Position numbers and translations under genes: made by a program
DNA from: Clostridium estertheticum
GTDB taxonomy: Bacteria > Bacillota > Clostridia > Clostridiales > Clostridiaceae
Reading direction: 5' to 3'
Assembly (NCBI RefSeq): GCF_011065935.2
Contig: NZ_JAAMNH020000001.1
Coordinates: forward strand, 1,509,001 to 1,573,000
Length of the DNA: 64,000 bases
The notes under the pieces: model-generated
What the model was told of the DNA's origin: nothing
Databases searched by the model: none
The model's input: the letters and a program-made list of their open reading frames with translations, nothing else
Shown: positions 1 through 8,578 of the stretch, piece after piece
How positions within the stretch are numbered: position 1 is the first letter of the stretch
Layout of the letters: each line of letters begins with the position of its first letter

Positions 1-1038
1 GGTAATGTGACCCTTGGAAAGCATGTATGTGTTATTGGTGGTGGAGATATTGCAATGGATACGGCAAGAGCTGCTAAAAGAGCTATAGGCGTTGAAACAG
101 TTTCCATTGTTTATAGAAGAACAAAACAATATATGCCGGCGGATGCAGAAGAAATTCATGCTGCAATGTCTGATGGAGTTATTTTTAAAGAACTTCTTGC
201 ACCTAGTGAGATTATTGATGGAAAACTTATCTGCACTGAAATGGTTTTAGGAAATAGAGATGCATCAGGTAGAAGAAGTCCCGTTTCTACTGGTAAAACA
301 ATAACACTTGATGCAGATACAGTTATAGTTGCGGTAGGAGAACGAGTTGACAGTGATCTAATGAAAAAAATAGGAGTTGAAGTTGATTCCAAGGGTTTCC
401 CAGTAGTAAGTAAAGCACTTGAAACAAGCATTGCTAATGTTTATGTTGGAGGCGATGTTAAAAGCGGACCAGCTACTATTGTTAAAGCCATGGCAGATGG
501 AAAAGTGATTTCTAAAGATATTTTATCAAAACTTGGTTTAAGTGTGGATTTTGATAAAAAGGCTATTGTTGATATGGATGAAAAAGATCTATATAGCAAA
601 AAAGGTATCTTAAATGATCCGATTACCAATGAAAAAGAAGGAGAAAGGTGCCTTGCTTGTGATAAAATTTGTGAACTATGCGTTGATGTTTGTCCTAATA
701 GAGCAAATATGGTTATTAGAGTGGAAGAGGGTTTCAATTCTACTCATCAAATTATTCATTTAGATGGCATGTGCAATGAATGTGGTAACTGTGGTATTTT
801 CTGCCCTCATGATGGCAATCCCTATAAGGATAAAATAACTGTTTTCTGGAGCGAAGAAGATTTTGTAGATAGTACTAATAAGGGATTCACTTTAATAGAT
901 AAGGAAGACAATAGTTGCAAGGTTAGAACAGAAGAGGGCAATGTTGTAAATTATACTTTGGGACAAGAAAATGTTATATCAAAAGAAATGCAAAACATGA
1001 TAAAAACTTTTATAAACAATTATAGTTATATGTTATAG
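1..1038 (+). CDS. ygfK: YgfK-like Fe-S flavoprotein oxidoreductase, 3' part
   Basis: The gene is open to the left window edge, so only the last 345 codons are seen; the first GTG is internal. The visible part starts in a nucleotide-binding fold (motif GGGDIAMDTARAAKRA, pyridine-nucleotide-disulfide type). After about residue 215 come two cysteine clusters, CLACDKICELCVDVCP and CNECGNCGIFCPHDGNP, typical of [4Fe-4S] binding. This order matches the C-terminal half of the YgfK/glutamate synthase small-subunit family, annotated as a putative selenate reductase subunit. An ssnA gene follows 35 bases later, as in the E. coli ygfK-ssnA purine/selenium cluster, which strengthens the name. YgfK proteins probably pass electrons from NAD(P)H to an unknown acceptor; the substrate is not settled. 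Family sure, reaction not. Confidence 0.85.
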   Translation, partial: GNVTLGKHVCVIGGGDIAMDTARAAKRAIGVETVSIVYRRTKQYMPADAEEIHAAMSDGVIFKELLAPSEIIDGKLICTEMVLGNRDASGRRSPVSTGKTITLDADTVIVAVGERVDSDLMKKIGVEVDSKGFPVVSKALETSIANVYVGGDVKSGPATIVKAMADGKVISKDILSKLGLSVDFDKKAIVDMDEKDLYSKKGILNDPITNEKEGERCLACDKICELCVDVCPNRANMVIRVEEGFNSTHQIIHLDGMCNECGNCGIFCPHDGNPYKDKITVFWSEEDFVDSTNKGFTLIDKEDNSCKVRTEEGNVVNYTLGQENVISKEMQNMIKTFINNYSYML

Positions 1039-1073
1039 TTTTTTAAATTTAGATTTTGACTGGAGGAAAATGA

Positions 1074-2402
1074 ATGTTACTTATTGGAAACGGTAAAGTT
1101 ATCACAAGGGACGAAGCAAGGCCTATTATTGACAATGGTTGCATCGCTGTAGAAGGAAATAAAATCATTGAAATTGGTTTAACTAAAGACCTTAAAGAAA
1201 AATATAGCTCGGCAAGATTTATGGATGCTAAAGGACGACTTATTATGCCAGGGTTTATCAATACTCATATGCATTATTATAGTACCTTTGCTAGGGGCAT
1301 GGCCAATGATAGCCCCGCTGCTACAAAATTCTCGGATATTCTAAAAGGCTTATGGTGGAGACTTGATAAAACATTAACCCTAGAAGATGTTTATTACAGT
1401 GCAATAGGGCCAATGATAGATGGAGTAAAAAATGGTGTAACAACTGTTTTCGATCATCATGCCAGTCCCTATGCAATTACAGGAAGTCTGTTTAAAATTG
1501 CAGAGGCAGCAGAAAGCATAGGTATTCGTAGTAATTTGTGTTATGAAACCTCAGATAGAGATGGAGAAAAAATTGCTCTTGAAGGAATTACTGAAAATGT
1601 GGATTTTATAAAACATTGCAATAAAAAAAATGATGATATGCTTAAGGGAATGTTTGGACTTCATGCTTCAATGACAATTTCAGATTCCACATTGGAAAAA
1701 TGTATGGATTCTATTTCAGGGTTAGATGCAGGTTTTCATGTTCACACAGCAGAAGGTATTGAAGATGTGGAAGACTGCAAAGCAAAGTATGGTATGGGTA
1801 TTGTGGAGAGATGGAACAAGTCTGGTGTTCTATCTCCTAAGACCATAGCAGTACATTGTATTCACATATCAGAAAAGGAAATGGATATGCTTAAAGAAAA
1901 AGATGCAATAGTTGTCCATAACCCTGAATCTAATATGGGTAATGCTGTAGGAGCATCACCAATACTTGAAATGCACAAAAAAGGTATTCTTCTTGGCCTT
2001 GGAACAGACGGTTACACTAGCGACATGATGGAATCGTACAAGGTTGGAAATATTATTCATAAGCATGTGAAATGTGATTCTACTGTAGCTTGGGGAGAAA
2101 TCCCTGAAATGCTATTCCAAAATAATAGGAAAATTACGGAGAGATTTATTTCAAATCCAGTTGGTATTTTAAAACAAGGAGCTTTGGCCGATATTATCAT
2201 TGTAGACTATAATCCACCAACACCAATAAATGAAAATAATATTAATAGTCATTTGCTATTTGGTATTAATGGACGTTTTGTAGATACAACAATTATAAAT
2301 GGTAAAGTGGTCATGGAAGACAGAAAGCTTGTGAGCATTGATGAAGAAAAGATTATGGCAAAAAGCCGAGAGCTAGCAAGGGATGTTTGGATCAGATTTT
2401 AA
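1074..2402 (+). CDS. ssnA: Putative aminohydrolase SsnA
   Basis: 442 residues of the amidohydrolase superfamily (chlorohydrolase/cytosine deaminase branch). The N-terminal metal motif reads GFINTHMHYY (HxH near residue 65), later metal ligands lie in FHVHTAEG and VHCIHIS, and LGLGTDGYTSDMME supplies the catalytic Asp. It should be a cytosolic metal-dependent deaminase or hydrolase of a nitrogen heterocycle; in SsnA proteins the true substrate is unproven, though linkage to purine catabolism is widespread. A clear GGAGG sits seven bases before the ATG. It lies directly behind ygfK, so the two are very probably co-transcribed. A different amidohydrolase (guanine deaminase-like) is the main alternative, but the ygfK neighbour favours SsnA. 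Confidence 0.85.
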   Translation: MLLIGNGKVITRDEARPIIDNGCIAVEGNKIIEIGLTKDLKEKYSSARFMDAKGRLIMPGFINTHMHYYSTFARGMANDSPAATKFSDILKGLWWRLDKTLTLEDVYYSAIGPMIDGVKNGVTTVFDHHASPYAITGSLFKIAEAAESIGIRSNLCYETSDRDGEKIALEGITENVDFIKHCNKKNDDMLKGMFGLHASMTISDSTLEKCMDSISGLDAGFHVHTAEGIEDVEDCKAKYGMGIVERWNKSGVLSPKTIAVHCIHISEKEMDMLKEKDAIVVHNPESNMGNAVGASPILEMHKKGILLGLGTDGYTSDMMESYKVGNIIHKHVKCDSTVAWGEIPEMLFQNNRKITERFISNPVGILKQGALADIIIVDYNPPTPINENNINSHLLFGINGRFVDTTIINGKVVMEDRKLVSIDEEKIMAKSRELARDVWIRF

Positions 2403-2486
2403 TAAATAAAATGCTGCGATACATTAGTATGGTTACATTGATCCTATAATATATGCATAAAATCTAAAGAAAATAGAGGTGGAATA

Positions 2487-3725
2487 ATGAAAAAAATTAA
2501 GCATTTGAAATGCTCAAAATGCGGAGCAGTTGTAAGTGAAGAGGTTATGTATAACTGCCCCCACTGTGGAACTTCCGGCACTCTTGATGTTATTTATGAT
2601 TTGGATTTAGTTAAGAAGGAATTAACTAAAAAATATTTGAAGGAAAATAGTGACACTAATATATGGAGGTACCTTCCAATCCTTCCTCTAGAGGGCTTAA
2701 CTGGAGCAGCACCGCTTCAAATAGGAATGTCGCCACTATATAAATCTTGCAGACTTGAAAAACTTTTAAATATAAAAAATGTTTACGTAAAAGATGAAGG
2801 AAGAAATCCTACTGCCTCCTTTAAGGACAGAGCTTCAGCTGTTGGTATTGCAAAAGCTATAGAACTTAAAAAAGATGTAATATGTGCTGCCTCCACAGGC
2901 AATGCAGCATCTTCAGTATCTGGATTTGCAGCTTGTATGGGAATTGAAAATTATATTTTTGTTCCTGAGGCAATTCCAGAAGGAAAGCTTGCACAACTTT
3001 TAGTATTTGGAAGCAAGGTAATCCTAGTAGATGGAGATTATGACACCGCCTTTGATTTTTGCCTAAAGGCAGTAGATCATTTTGGATGGTATAACAGAAG
3101 TTGCGCTATTAATCCATATTTGGTTGAAGGTAAGAAAACAGCAGCTTTTGAAATATGCGAGCAGTTAGATTTCAAAGTTCCTGATAAGGTAATTATGTCT
3201 GTTGGGGATGGTTGCTCTATTGCTGGAGTTTGGAAGGGTTTTAAAGAATTTTATGAACTAGGCTTAATTGATAAGCTACCAGTAATGGTATCAGTACAAG
3301 CTGAGGGATCAAATCCTGTAAATAGAGCTTATATAAACAATAAATTTGAATTTGACTATGTGGCTCCAAAAACAATAGCAGACAGTATTTCTGTAGGGAT
3401 ACCGAGAAATGGATATAAGGCACTTAATGCCTTAAATGAAAGTAAGGGAATTGCAGTAGATGTAAGTGATGAAGAAATATTAAATGCCATGACAGTTCTT
3501 GCAAGACATACAGGAGTATTTGGAGAACCTGCAGGTGTAACAGCCTTTGCAGGACTTATGAAACTGGCAAGTGCCGGAGTTATAGGACCAGATGAGAGTG
3601 TAGCTTTCATTGTTTCAGGTAGTGGACTAAAGGATGTAAAATCTGCTCAAATGGCGGTTACAAAGCCACAGAAGATTAAGCCAGATCTAGATTTGCTTAT
3701 AAAGTATTTTGAAGATAACAAATAA
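2487..3725 (+). CDS. Threonine synthase-like PLP enzyme with N-terminal zinc ribbon
   Basis: 412 residues, fold type II PLP enzyme. The first 30 residues carry two CxxC pairs (CSKCGA and CPHCGT), a zinc-ribbon start found in many threonine synthase-like proteins. The PLP lysine is in NPTASFKDRAS, and the phosphate-binding loop is near CAASTGNAAS. Threonine synthases make threonine from O-phosphohomoserine, but here no other threonine gene is near. The gene is the third of an apparent operon ygfK-ssnA-this-PLP enzyme, 84 bases after ssnA, with GAGGTGG before the ATG. That context suggests a catabolic ammonia-lyase or beta-replacement role linked to purine/diamino-acid breakdown rather than housekeeping ThrC. 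This is inference; the fold assignment is firm, the reaction is not. Confidence 0.75.
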   Translation: MKKIKHLKCSKCGAVVSEEVMYNCPHCGTSGTLDVIYDLDLVKKELTKKYLKENSDTNIWRYLPILPLEGLTGAAPLQIGMSPLYKSCRLEKLLNIKNVYVKDEGRNPTASFKDRASAVGIAKAIELKKDVICAASTGNAASSVSGFAACMGIENYIFVPEAIPEGKLAQLLVFGSKVILVDGDYDTAFDFCLKAVDHFGWYNRSCAINPYLVEGKKTAAFEICEQLDFKVPDKVIMSVGDGCSIAGVWKGFKEFYELGLIDKLPVMVSVQAEGSNPVNRAYINNKFEFDYVAPKTIADSISVGIPRNGYKALNALNESKGIAVDVSDEEILNAMTVLARHTGVFGEPAGVTAFAGLMKLASAGVIGPDESVAFIVSGSGLKDVKSAQMAVTKPQKIKPDLDLLIKYFEDNK

Positions 3726-3763
3726 AAACAAAATAAATATATATATAAAGAGGAGGATTTTAA

Positions 3764-5251
3764 TTGAAAAATTTAATAGATTTAACAATCAATGAAGAGC
3801 AACTTAAAAAAACCGTGGAGAGTGCTAAAGAAAGAAATGTTGTTATACCAACTTTTGCTCAGATGAAGGATCCTAGTAAGATACCTGCAGAGATTAAAGA
3901 AAAATTAAAAACTACTGGTTTATGGGATATTGATCCTGTTAATTTGTTCAGAATTTCTTGGAAAAATCAACCTGTAAAAGAGGGTGGACTATACAATGAC
4001 CTACCAAACTATATAGAAATTCCTTCAGAAATATCAGGTGTTAAAGCAAGAATTTTTGCAATGGTTGGAAAGTATTTTCCAGTTGGATGTCATAAGGTTG
4101 GAGCAAGTTTTGCTTGCCTAGTTCCACGTTTAGTTACTGGACAATTTGACCCTACTTTTCATGAAGCAGTTTGGCCATCAACAGGTAATTACTGCCGTGG
4201 TGGAGCTTACAATTCTGCATTACTTGGATGCAAAGCTGTTGCTATATTACCTGAAAATATGAGTAAAGAACGTTTTGACTGGCTTTCAAAAGTAGCTGGA
4301 GAAGTTATTGCAACTCCTGGTTGTGAAAGTAATGTAAAAGAAATTTATGATAAAACATGGGAACTTAGAAATACTAGAGATAACGTTGTTATATTTAACC
4401 AATTTGGTGAACTTGGCAATCATTTATGGCATTATGAAGTAACTGGTAATGCAATGAACGACATTGTTAAAGCTGAAGCTGGTAAAAATGGAAGATTTGC
4501 TGGTGTATGCTTAACATCAGGTTCAGCAGGTACACTTGGAAGTGGAGACTTTATGAAAGATCAATACCCAAATTCTAAAATAGCAGTTGGTGAAGCACTC
4601 CAATGTCCAACACTACTAAATAATGGTTTTGGTGATCATAGAATTGAAGGTATTGGTGATAAACATATTCCTTGGATTCATAATGTTCGCAACACAGATA
4701 TGGTTGTTGCTGTTGATGATAATGATGCATTGGCTATGTTTAAGCTATTTAATGAACCAGCTGGAAAAGCATATTTAAAGCAGCAAGGAATTTCAGAAGA
4801 TCTAATTGAAAAACTTTCATATGTTGGTATATCTGGTGCTGCAAATATCCTAACTTGTATTAAATTTGCTAAATACTATGAGTTAACAGAAAATGATATG
4901 GTAATGACAGTACTTACAGATTCAGCAGAAATGTATGGATCAAGACTAGAAGAAATGAAAACAGAAAGAGGCAGAGATTATTCAGAAGTTGATGCTGCTA
5001 TTGATCATAACAGAAGTGTTTTAGGTGTTAGAACAGACAGTATGGAAGAGTTAACTTACCAAAGTAAAAAACGCATTCACAACCTTAAGTACTACACTTG
5101 GATTGAGCAACAAAAGTACGATTTGGATGAGTTAAATGCACAATGGTATGATTATGAAAATTATTGGGGAAAACTGCATCAAATGGGACCAGAACTAGAT
5201 AAACTTATCGAACAATTCAATGAAAGAACTGGACTTACAAAGTCAAAGTAA
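3764..5251 (+). CDS. PLP-dependent beta-family enzyme of unknown substrate
   Basis: 495 residues, TTG start seven bases after a strong AGGAGG. The protein belongs to the tryptophan-synthase-beta/cysteine-synthase superfamily: the likely PLP lysine is in FPVGCHKVGASFA, a substrate-side loop reads WPSTGNYCRGG, and the phosphate-binding glycine loop is LTSGSAGTLGSGD. It is longer than cysteine synthase (about 310) and carries an unusual tail of roughly 100 residues rich in charged and aromatic residues. It closes the ygfK-ssnA operon and is followed by a strong terminator. I do not recognise a characterised reaction; diaminopropionate ammonia-lyase (YgeX), which occurs in related clusters, has different motifs, so this may be a functional stand-in. 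Confidence 0.7.
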   Translation: MKNLIDLTINEEQLKKTVESAKERNVVIPTFAQMKDPSKIPAEIKEKLKTTGLWDIDPVNLFRISWKNQPVKEGGLYNDLPNYIEIPSEISGVKARIFAMVGKYFPVGCHKVGASFACLVPRLVTGQFDPTFHEAVWPSTGNYCRGGAYNSALLGCKAVAILPENMSKERFDWLSKVAGEVIATPGCESNVKEIYDKTWELRNTRDNVVIFNQFGELGNHLWHYEVTGNAMNDIVKAEAGKNGRFAGVCLTSGSAGTLGSGDFMKDQYPNSKIAVGEALQCPTLLNNGFGDHRIEGIGDKHIPWIHNVRNTDMVVAVDDNDALAMFKLFNEPAGKAYLKQQGISEDLIEKLSYVGISGAANILTCIKFAKYYELTENDMVMTVLTDSAEMYGSRLEEMKTERGRDYSEVDAAIDHNRSVLGVRTDSMEELTYQSKKRIHNLKYYTWIEQQKYDLDELNAQWYDYENYWGKLHQMGPELDKLIEQFNERTGLTKSK

Positions 5252-5330
5252 GCCATAATAAAGATAACAGAAGCTATTGAAGACAGATATATCGTCTCAG
5301 CAAATTTAGTAAAAAGCAAATAAAATATAA

Positions 5331-5379
5331 AACGCCAGTTGGGTTGCAGATTAACGTGCAACTTGCCTGGCGTTTTTTT
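5331..5379 (+). terminator. Strong intrinsic terminator of the ygfK-ssnA operon
   Basis: The arms AACGCCAG and CTGGCGTT pair perfectly, extended inward by GGTTGCA/TGCAACT, and the right arm runs into seven Ts. It lies about 80 bases after the last PLP gene. Confidence 0.92.
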
Positions 5380-5590
5380 GATAATTATTTTTAAAGTTTG
5401 TCCTATAAAAATGATTACTTTATTAAAATTATTTATAATTTAATAGGGCGTTATGGAATCTTCACCAAATTTAAATAGTGAATAAAGAAAAGGTGTGGAT
5501 GAATATGGCTAAGAACGTGATAATAGTGTATATTAGTAATATATAGTGGGCCACTAGCTCACTATTTCAGTATAAAAGGGTGGTGTTATC
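5380..5590 (+). promoter_or_regulatory. Leader of the response-regulator gene with a 15-codon ORF and hairpin
   Basis: A short frame, ATG at 5499 to TAG at 5544-5546, has GGTGTGG before it and would encode 15 residues. Its stop codon lies in the left arm of a hairpin, ATAGTGGGC (5543-5551) against GCTCACTAT (5557-5565), which ends 25 bases before the TTG of the response regulator. No T-run follows, so it is not a terminator. It could be a translational leader or chance; I saw no convincing promoter boxes. Confidence 0.3.
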
Positions 5591-6271
5591 TTGAAGGATT
5601 TTAGAATTCTTTTAGTGGAAGATGAAAAACTAATGTCAATGTTCGTTGAAATGGAATTAAATCATGAAGGATATGATGTTGATTTGGCCTACGATGGACG
5701 AGAAGGTCTAAATATCGCAGAGGAAAATCAATATGATTTAATACTCCTTGATATTATGATACCTGGAATTAATGGAATTGAGGTTTGCAGAAGAATAAGA
5801 CAATCCTCCACGGTACCTATAATTATGCTTACGGCAAAAAGTGATATATCAGACAAGGTCTTGGGCCTTGATGTAGGTGCAAATGATTATCTCACAAAGC
5901 CCTTTGCAATAGAAGAACTATTAGCAAGGATTAGGGTGTATGAAAGAAATAAATCCATAAGCAATAACAGGGACGAAATCAAAGTGAAAGATATTGTCAT
6001 GGATAATAAGGCTCATAATGTTAAGCGAAATGGCAAGGAGATTGAACTTACAAAAAAAGAGTATGACCTTTTAGAGATGCTGCTGATAAATAAAGATGTT
6101 GTGCTTACAAGATCGCAGTTAATCGAAAAGGTATGGGGTTATGACTACATAGGAGATACTAATGTAGTAGATGTGTTTATAAGGTATTTACGAAGTAAAA
6201 TTGATGATGGATTTGAAGATAAACTTATAACTACTATAAGAGGTGTTGGATATGTTGTTAAAGGTGAATAA
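5591..6271 (+). CDS. OmpR/PhoB-family response regulator
   Basis: 226 residues: receiver domain 1-120 with the acidic pocket VEDEK, phospho-acceptor Asp54 in LLDIMIPG, the switch Thr in MLTAK and the Lys of TKPF; then a winged-helix DNA-binding domain from about 130 (LTKKEYDLLEML, GYVV). It starts at a TTG behind GGGTGGTG. The kinase gene follows two bases after the stop, so the pair is co-expressed. Such regulators bind as dimers to 11-bp-spaced direct repeats; exactly such a box stands before dedA downstream (7722-7738), suggesting envelope genes as targets. The signal sensed is unknown. Confidence 0.93.
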   Translation: MKDFRILLVEDEKLMSMFVEMELNHEGYDVDLAYDGREGLNIAEENQYDLILLDIMIPGINGIEVCRRIRQSSTVPIIMLTAKSDISDKVLGLDVGANDYLTKPFAIEELLARIRVYERNKSISNNRDEIKVKDIVMDNKAHNVKRNGKEIELTKKEYDLLEMLLINKDVVLTRSQLIEKVWGYDYIGDTNVVDVFIRYLRSKIDDGFEDKLITTIRGVGYVVKGE

Positions 6272-6273
6272 TT

Positions 6274-7647
6274 ATGAATTTTAAAATTATTAAAAGTGCA
6301 AAAGTTTCTGTAAAATTAACTGTAGTTTATGCAGTGATGTTCTCATTAGTTTTGCTGATTTTAAATGCATCCGTTTTATATGGAATAAAATATTACTTGT
6401 ATAGCCAGGCAAATAAGCAAGTAGAAGATGTTAAAATAATGGTGTTAAATAAGGCTATATCAAAGACAGAACAAGTAGATCTATCCGATAAAAAAATAAT
6501 TTCAGATGTTCCATCTAAAGAAAATATATCTATAAGGATAGTAAAAGAAGATGGAAAGGTATTAAACATATCCACGGAGTTTAAGTATAGTATTAAAATT
6601 AAAGAACCCTTTGATAAAATTAAAAAAATTAAAGAGAATGATAAACATTTGGTATTTAAAAATTTAAAAATTGAAACCGTGAAATATGGTCCCGTGTATA
6701 TTCAAATAGTGAAGGATATGGAGAATGAATATGACTTCCTTACAATTCTATTTGCACTTATGGCAGTAGCCGATTTTATAGGGATTATTGCTTCAATTTT
6801 ACTTGGGTATAGTATAAGCAAAAAAATGTTACAACCAATAGACTATATAACTAAAGCTGCTGATAATATTAGCATTAATAATTTAAAGGAAAGGATAGAG
6901 GTCACAGGTCCCGATGATGAACTTAAAAGACTAGGTAATACATTTAATAAAATGATAGATAGGCTCCAGGGAGCCTTTGACAGGCAAATTCAATTTGTAT
7001 CTGATGCATCACATGAGCTTAGAACTCCTATTGCAGTTATCCAAGGTTATGCAAACTTACTTGATAGATGGGGAAAAGATGATAAAGAAGCCTTAGAAAA
7101 GTCTATTCATGCTATTGTGCTAGAAAGTAGTAACATGGAAAACTTAGTCGAAAAACTATTATTTCTTGCAAAGGGTGATAGCGGGAATCAAATAATAGAG
7201 AAAAGTGAATTTTGGCTAAATGAGCTTATTTCCGAAGTGGTGAGTGAAAGTGTACTTATAGACCCTAGGCATATTATATCAAGCCACAGAAATGATCCTG
7301 TAAGTATATTTGCAGATTATAAAATGATGAAGCAGATGCTCAGGATATTCATTGAAAATAGTATTAAATTTACGCCAGAACAAGGGGAAATTGATATAAG
7401 TTCAGAGATTTGCAATAAAACAGTAAAGATTATTATTAGTGATAGTGGCGTAGGAATTCCAAAAGATGAAATCCAAAATATATTTGAAAGGTTTTATATT
7501 GTAGATAAGTCTAGATCTAAAGAAAAAGGTGGTACTGGGCTTGGATTATCTATTGCTAAATGGATTATAGAGATGCACAAGGGAACTATAAATGTAGTAA
7601 GTGAGGAAAGCATTGGAACAAAAATAACTATAATATTAAACATCTAG
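6274..7647 (+). CDS. Membrane sensor histidine kinase (HAMP-HisKA-HATPase)
   Basis: 457 residues, partner of the response regulator immediately upstream. Membrane helices lie at about 15-40 and 155-180, enclosing an external sensor of roughly 115 residues. A HAMP linker follows (about 180-235), then the dimerisation/phosphorylation helix with His247 in SDASHELRTP, and an ATP-binding domain with the N, G1 and G2 boxes (IENSIKFTP, DSGVGIP, GGTGLGLSI). It resembles the ArlS/BaeS-type kinases of Firmicutes. The stop codon is inside the terminator stem, so this is the operon end; dedA and uppP behind it have their own start signals. Confidence 0.92.
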   Translation: MNFKIIKSAKVSVKLTVVYAVMFSLVLLILNASVLYGIKYYLYSQANKQVEDVKIMVLNKAISKTEQVDLSDKKIISDVPSKENISIRIVKEDGKVLNISTEFKYSIKIKEPFDKIKKIKENDKHLVFKNLKIETVKYGPVYIQIVKDMENEYDFLTILFALMAVADFIGIIASILLGYSISKKMLQPIDYITKAADNISINNLKERIEVTGPDDELKRLGNTFNKMIDRLQGAFDRQIQFVSDASHELRTPIAVIQGYANLLDRWGKDDKEALEKSIHAIVLESSNMENLVEKLLFLAKGDSGNQIIEKSEFWLNELISEVVSESVLIDPRHIISSHRNDPVSIFADYKMMKQMLRIFIENSIKFTPEQGEIDISSEICNKTVKIIISDSGVGIPKDEIQNIFERFYIVDKSRSKEKGGTGLGLSIAKWIIEMHKGTINVVSEESIGTKITIILNI

Positions 7648-7681
7648 ATTTCAGATTTATCTGTTGTCTAGGTGTTTTTTT
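7640..7681 (+). terminator. Terminator overlapping the histidine kinase stop codon
   Basis: Arms ACATCTAGA and TCTAGGTGT (one G-T pair) flank an 18-base loop and end in a run of seven Ts. The TAG stop is in the left arm. Confidence 0.75.
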
Positions 7682-7721
7682 ATTATTGATATCATAATTC
7701 TTAAGCTAAATCTCAGACTTT

Positions 7722-7754
7722 TTTAATCTAATCTTAATCTTCCAAATATATAAT
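7722..7754 (+). promoter_or_regulatory. OmpR-type direct-repeat box and -10 of the dedA promoter
   Basis: TTTAAT-N5-CTTAAT (7722-7738) is a head-to-tail repeat with 11-bp period, the geometry bound by OmpR/PmrA/PhoP-class regulators. A TATAAT (7749-7754) follows ten bases later, so the box covers the -35 position, as at activated promoters of this class. The dedA start is about 50 bases further on. Confidence 0.55.
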
Positions 7755-7806
7755 AAAAAACATGGGAAAACTTATAGAAATGTTATTCAACGAAAGGGGA
7801 AAAATT

Positions 7807-8487
7807 ATGGACATTTTAATTAACTTTATAAATGGATTAATGCATATTGATAAGTATTTAGCTTTAATAATACAGCAGTATGGCATATTAACATATGTTA
7901 TTCTTTTTATTATTATCTTCATTGAAACAGGCTTGGTTGTTATGCCACTATTGCCAGGAGATTCAATGTTATTTGCAGCAGGAGCACTAGCAGCAATTGG
8001 ATCAATGAATATATTTACTCTTCTAGTAGTAGTATATCTTGCTGCAGTACTTGGGGATACTGCTAATTATTATATTGGTAAAAAAATTGGGAAAAAGATA
8101 CTCGCGAAAGAAGAAGTAAGATTTATAAATAAGGAGTATTTAATAAAGGCTCAGAAGTTTTATGAAAAACATGGTCAAATGACAATAGTGATAGCAAGAT
8201 TTATTCCTATAATTAGAACCTTCGCACCTTTTTTAGCGGGTATTTCCGAAATGAATTACTCTAAATTTATACCTTATAATATGATTGGTGGAGGATTATG
8301 GGTAAGTTTATTCTTAGGCATGGGTTTCTTATTTGGTAATCTATCGTTTATAAAAAATCATTTTTCTTATGTTTTAATAGCTATAATAATTATTTCATTA
8401 CTGCCTGGAGTTATAGTGTTTATAAAAGAAAAGAGAAAAAAAGGGGAAAATAATGAAGATGATATCCTTAGCGCGGAGAGTAAATAG
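7807..8487 (+). CDS. DedA-family membrane protein
   Basis: 226 residues with the DedA (SNARE-associated/VTT) pattern: FIETGLVVMPLLPGDSMLFAAG near the start, then GDTANYYIGKKIGKK, the arginine segment IARFIPIIRTFAPFLAG and a C-terminal helix before a charged tail. DedA proteins are lipid scramblase/flippase-like transporters; several recycle undecaprenyl phosphate or phosphatidylethanolamine across the membrane. An upstream ATG in frame at 7762 exists, but AAAGGGG lies properly before 7807 and the family starts here. uppP follows 91 bases later; both proteins work on undecaprenyl lipid carriers, so a shared role in envelope lipid recycling is likely. Targets of the preceding two-component system is an inference from the box upstream. 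Confidence 0.9.
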   Translation: MDILINFINGLMHIDKYLALIIQQYGILTYVILFIIIFIETGLVVMPLLPGDSMLFAAGALAAIGSMNIFTLLVVVYLAAVLGDTANYYIGKKIGKKILAKEEVRFINKEYLIKAQKFYEKHGQMTIVIARFIPIIRTFAPFLAGISEMNYSKFIPYNMIGGGLWVSLFLGMGFLFGNLSFIKNHFSYVLIAIIIISLLPGVIVFIKEKRKKGENNEDDILSAESK

Positions 8488-8578
8488 CTCCATCAAAAGT
8501 TCGTCGTCTTTATAAAAAAATAGTATAAATAGGATATTTCAAAATGAATATAAAACTTTAAAGCAGAGGAGAAATTAT

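Noticed and set aside
2487..3725. Naming this gene thrC
   Set aside because: It has threonine synthase features, but there are no threonine-pathway neighbours, and the operon context points to catabolism.
5520..5590. T-box or other riboswitch in the leader of the response regulator
   Set aside because: No T-box sequence, no anti-terminator pair and no conserved riboswitch core seen; the leader is short.
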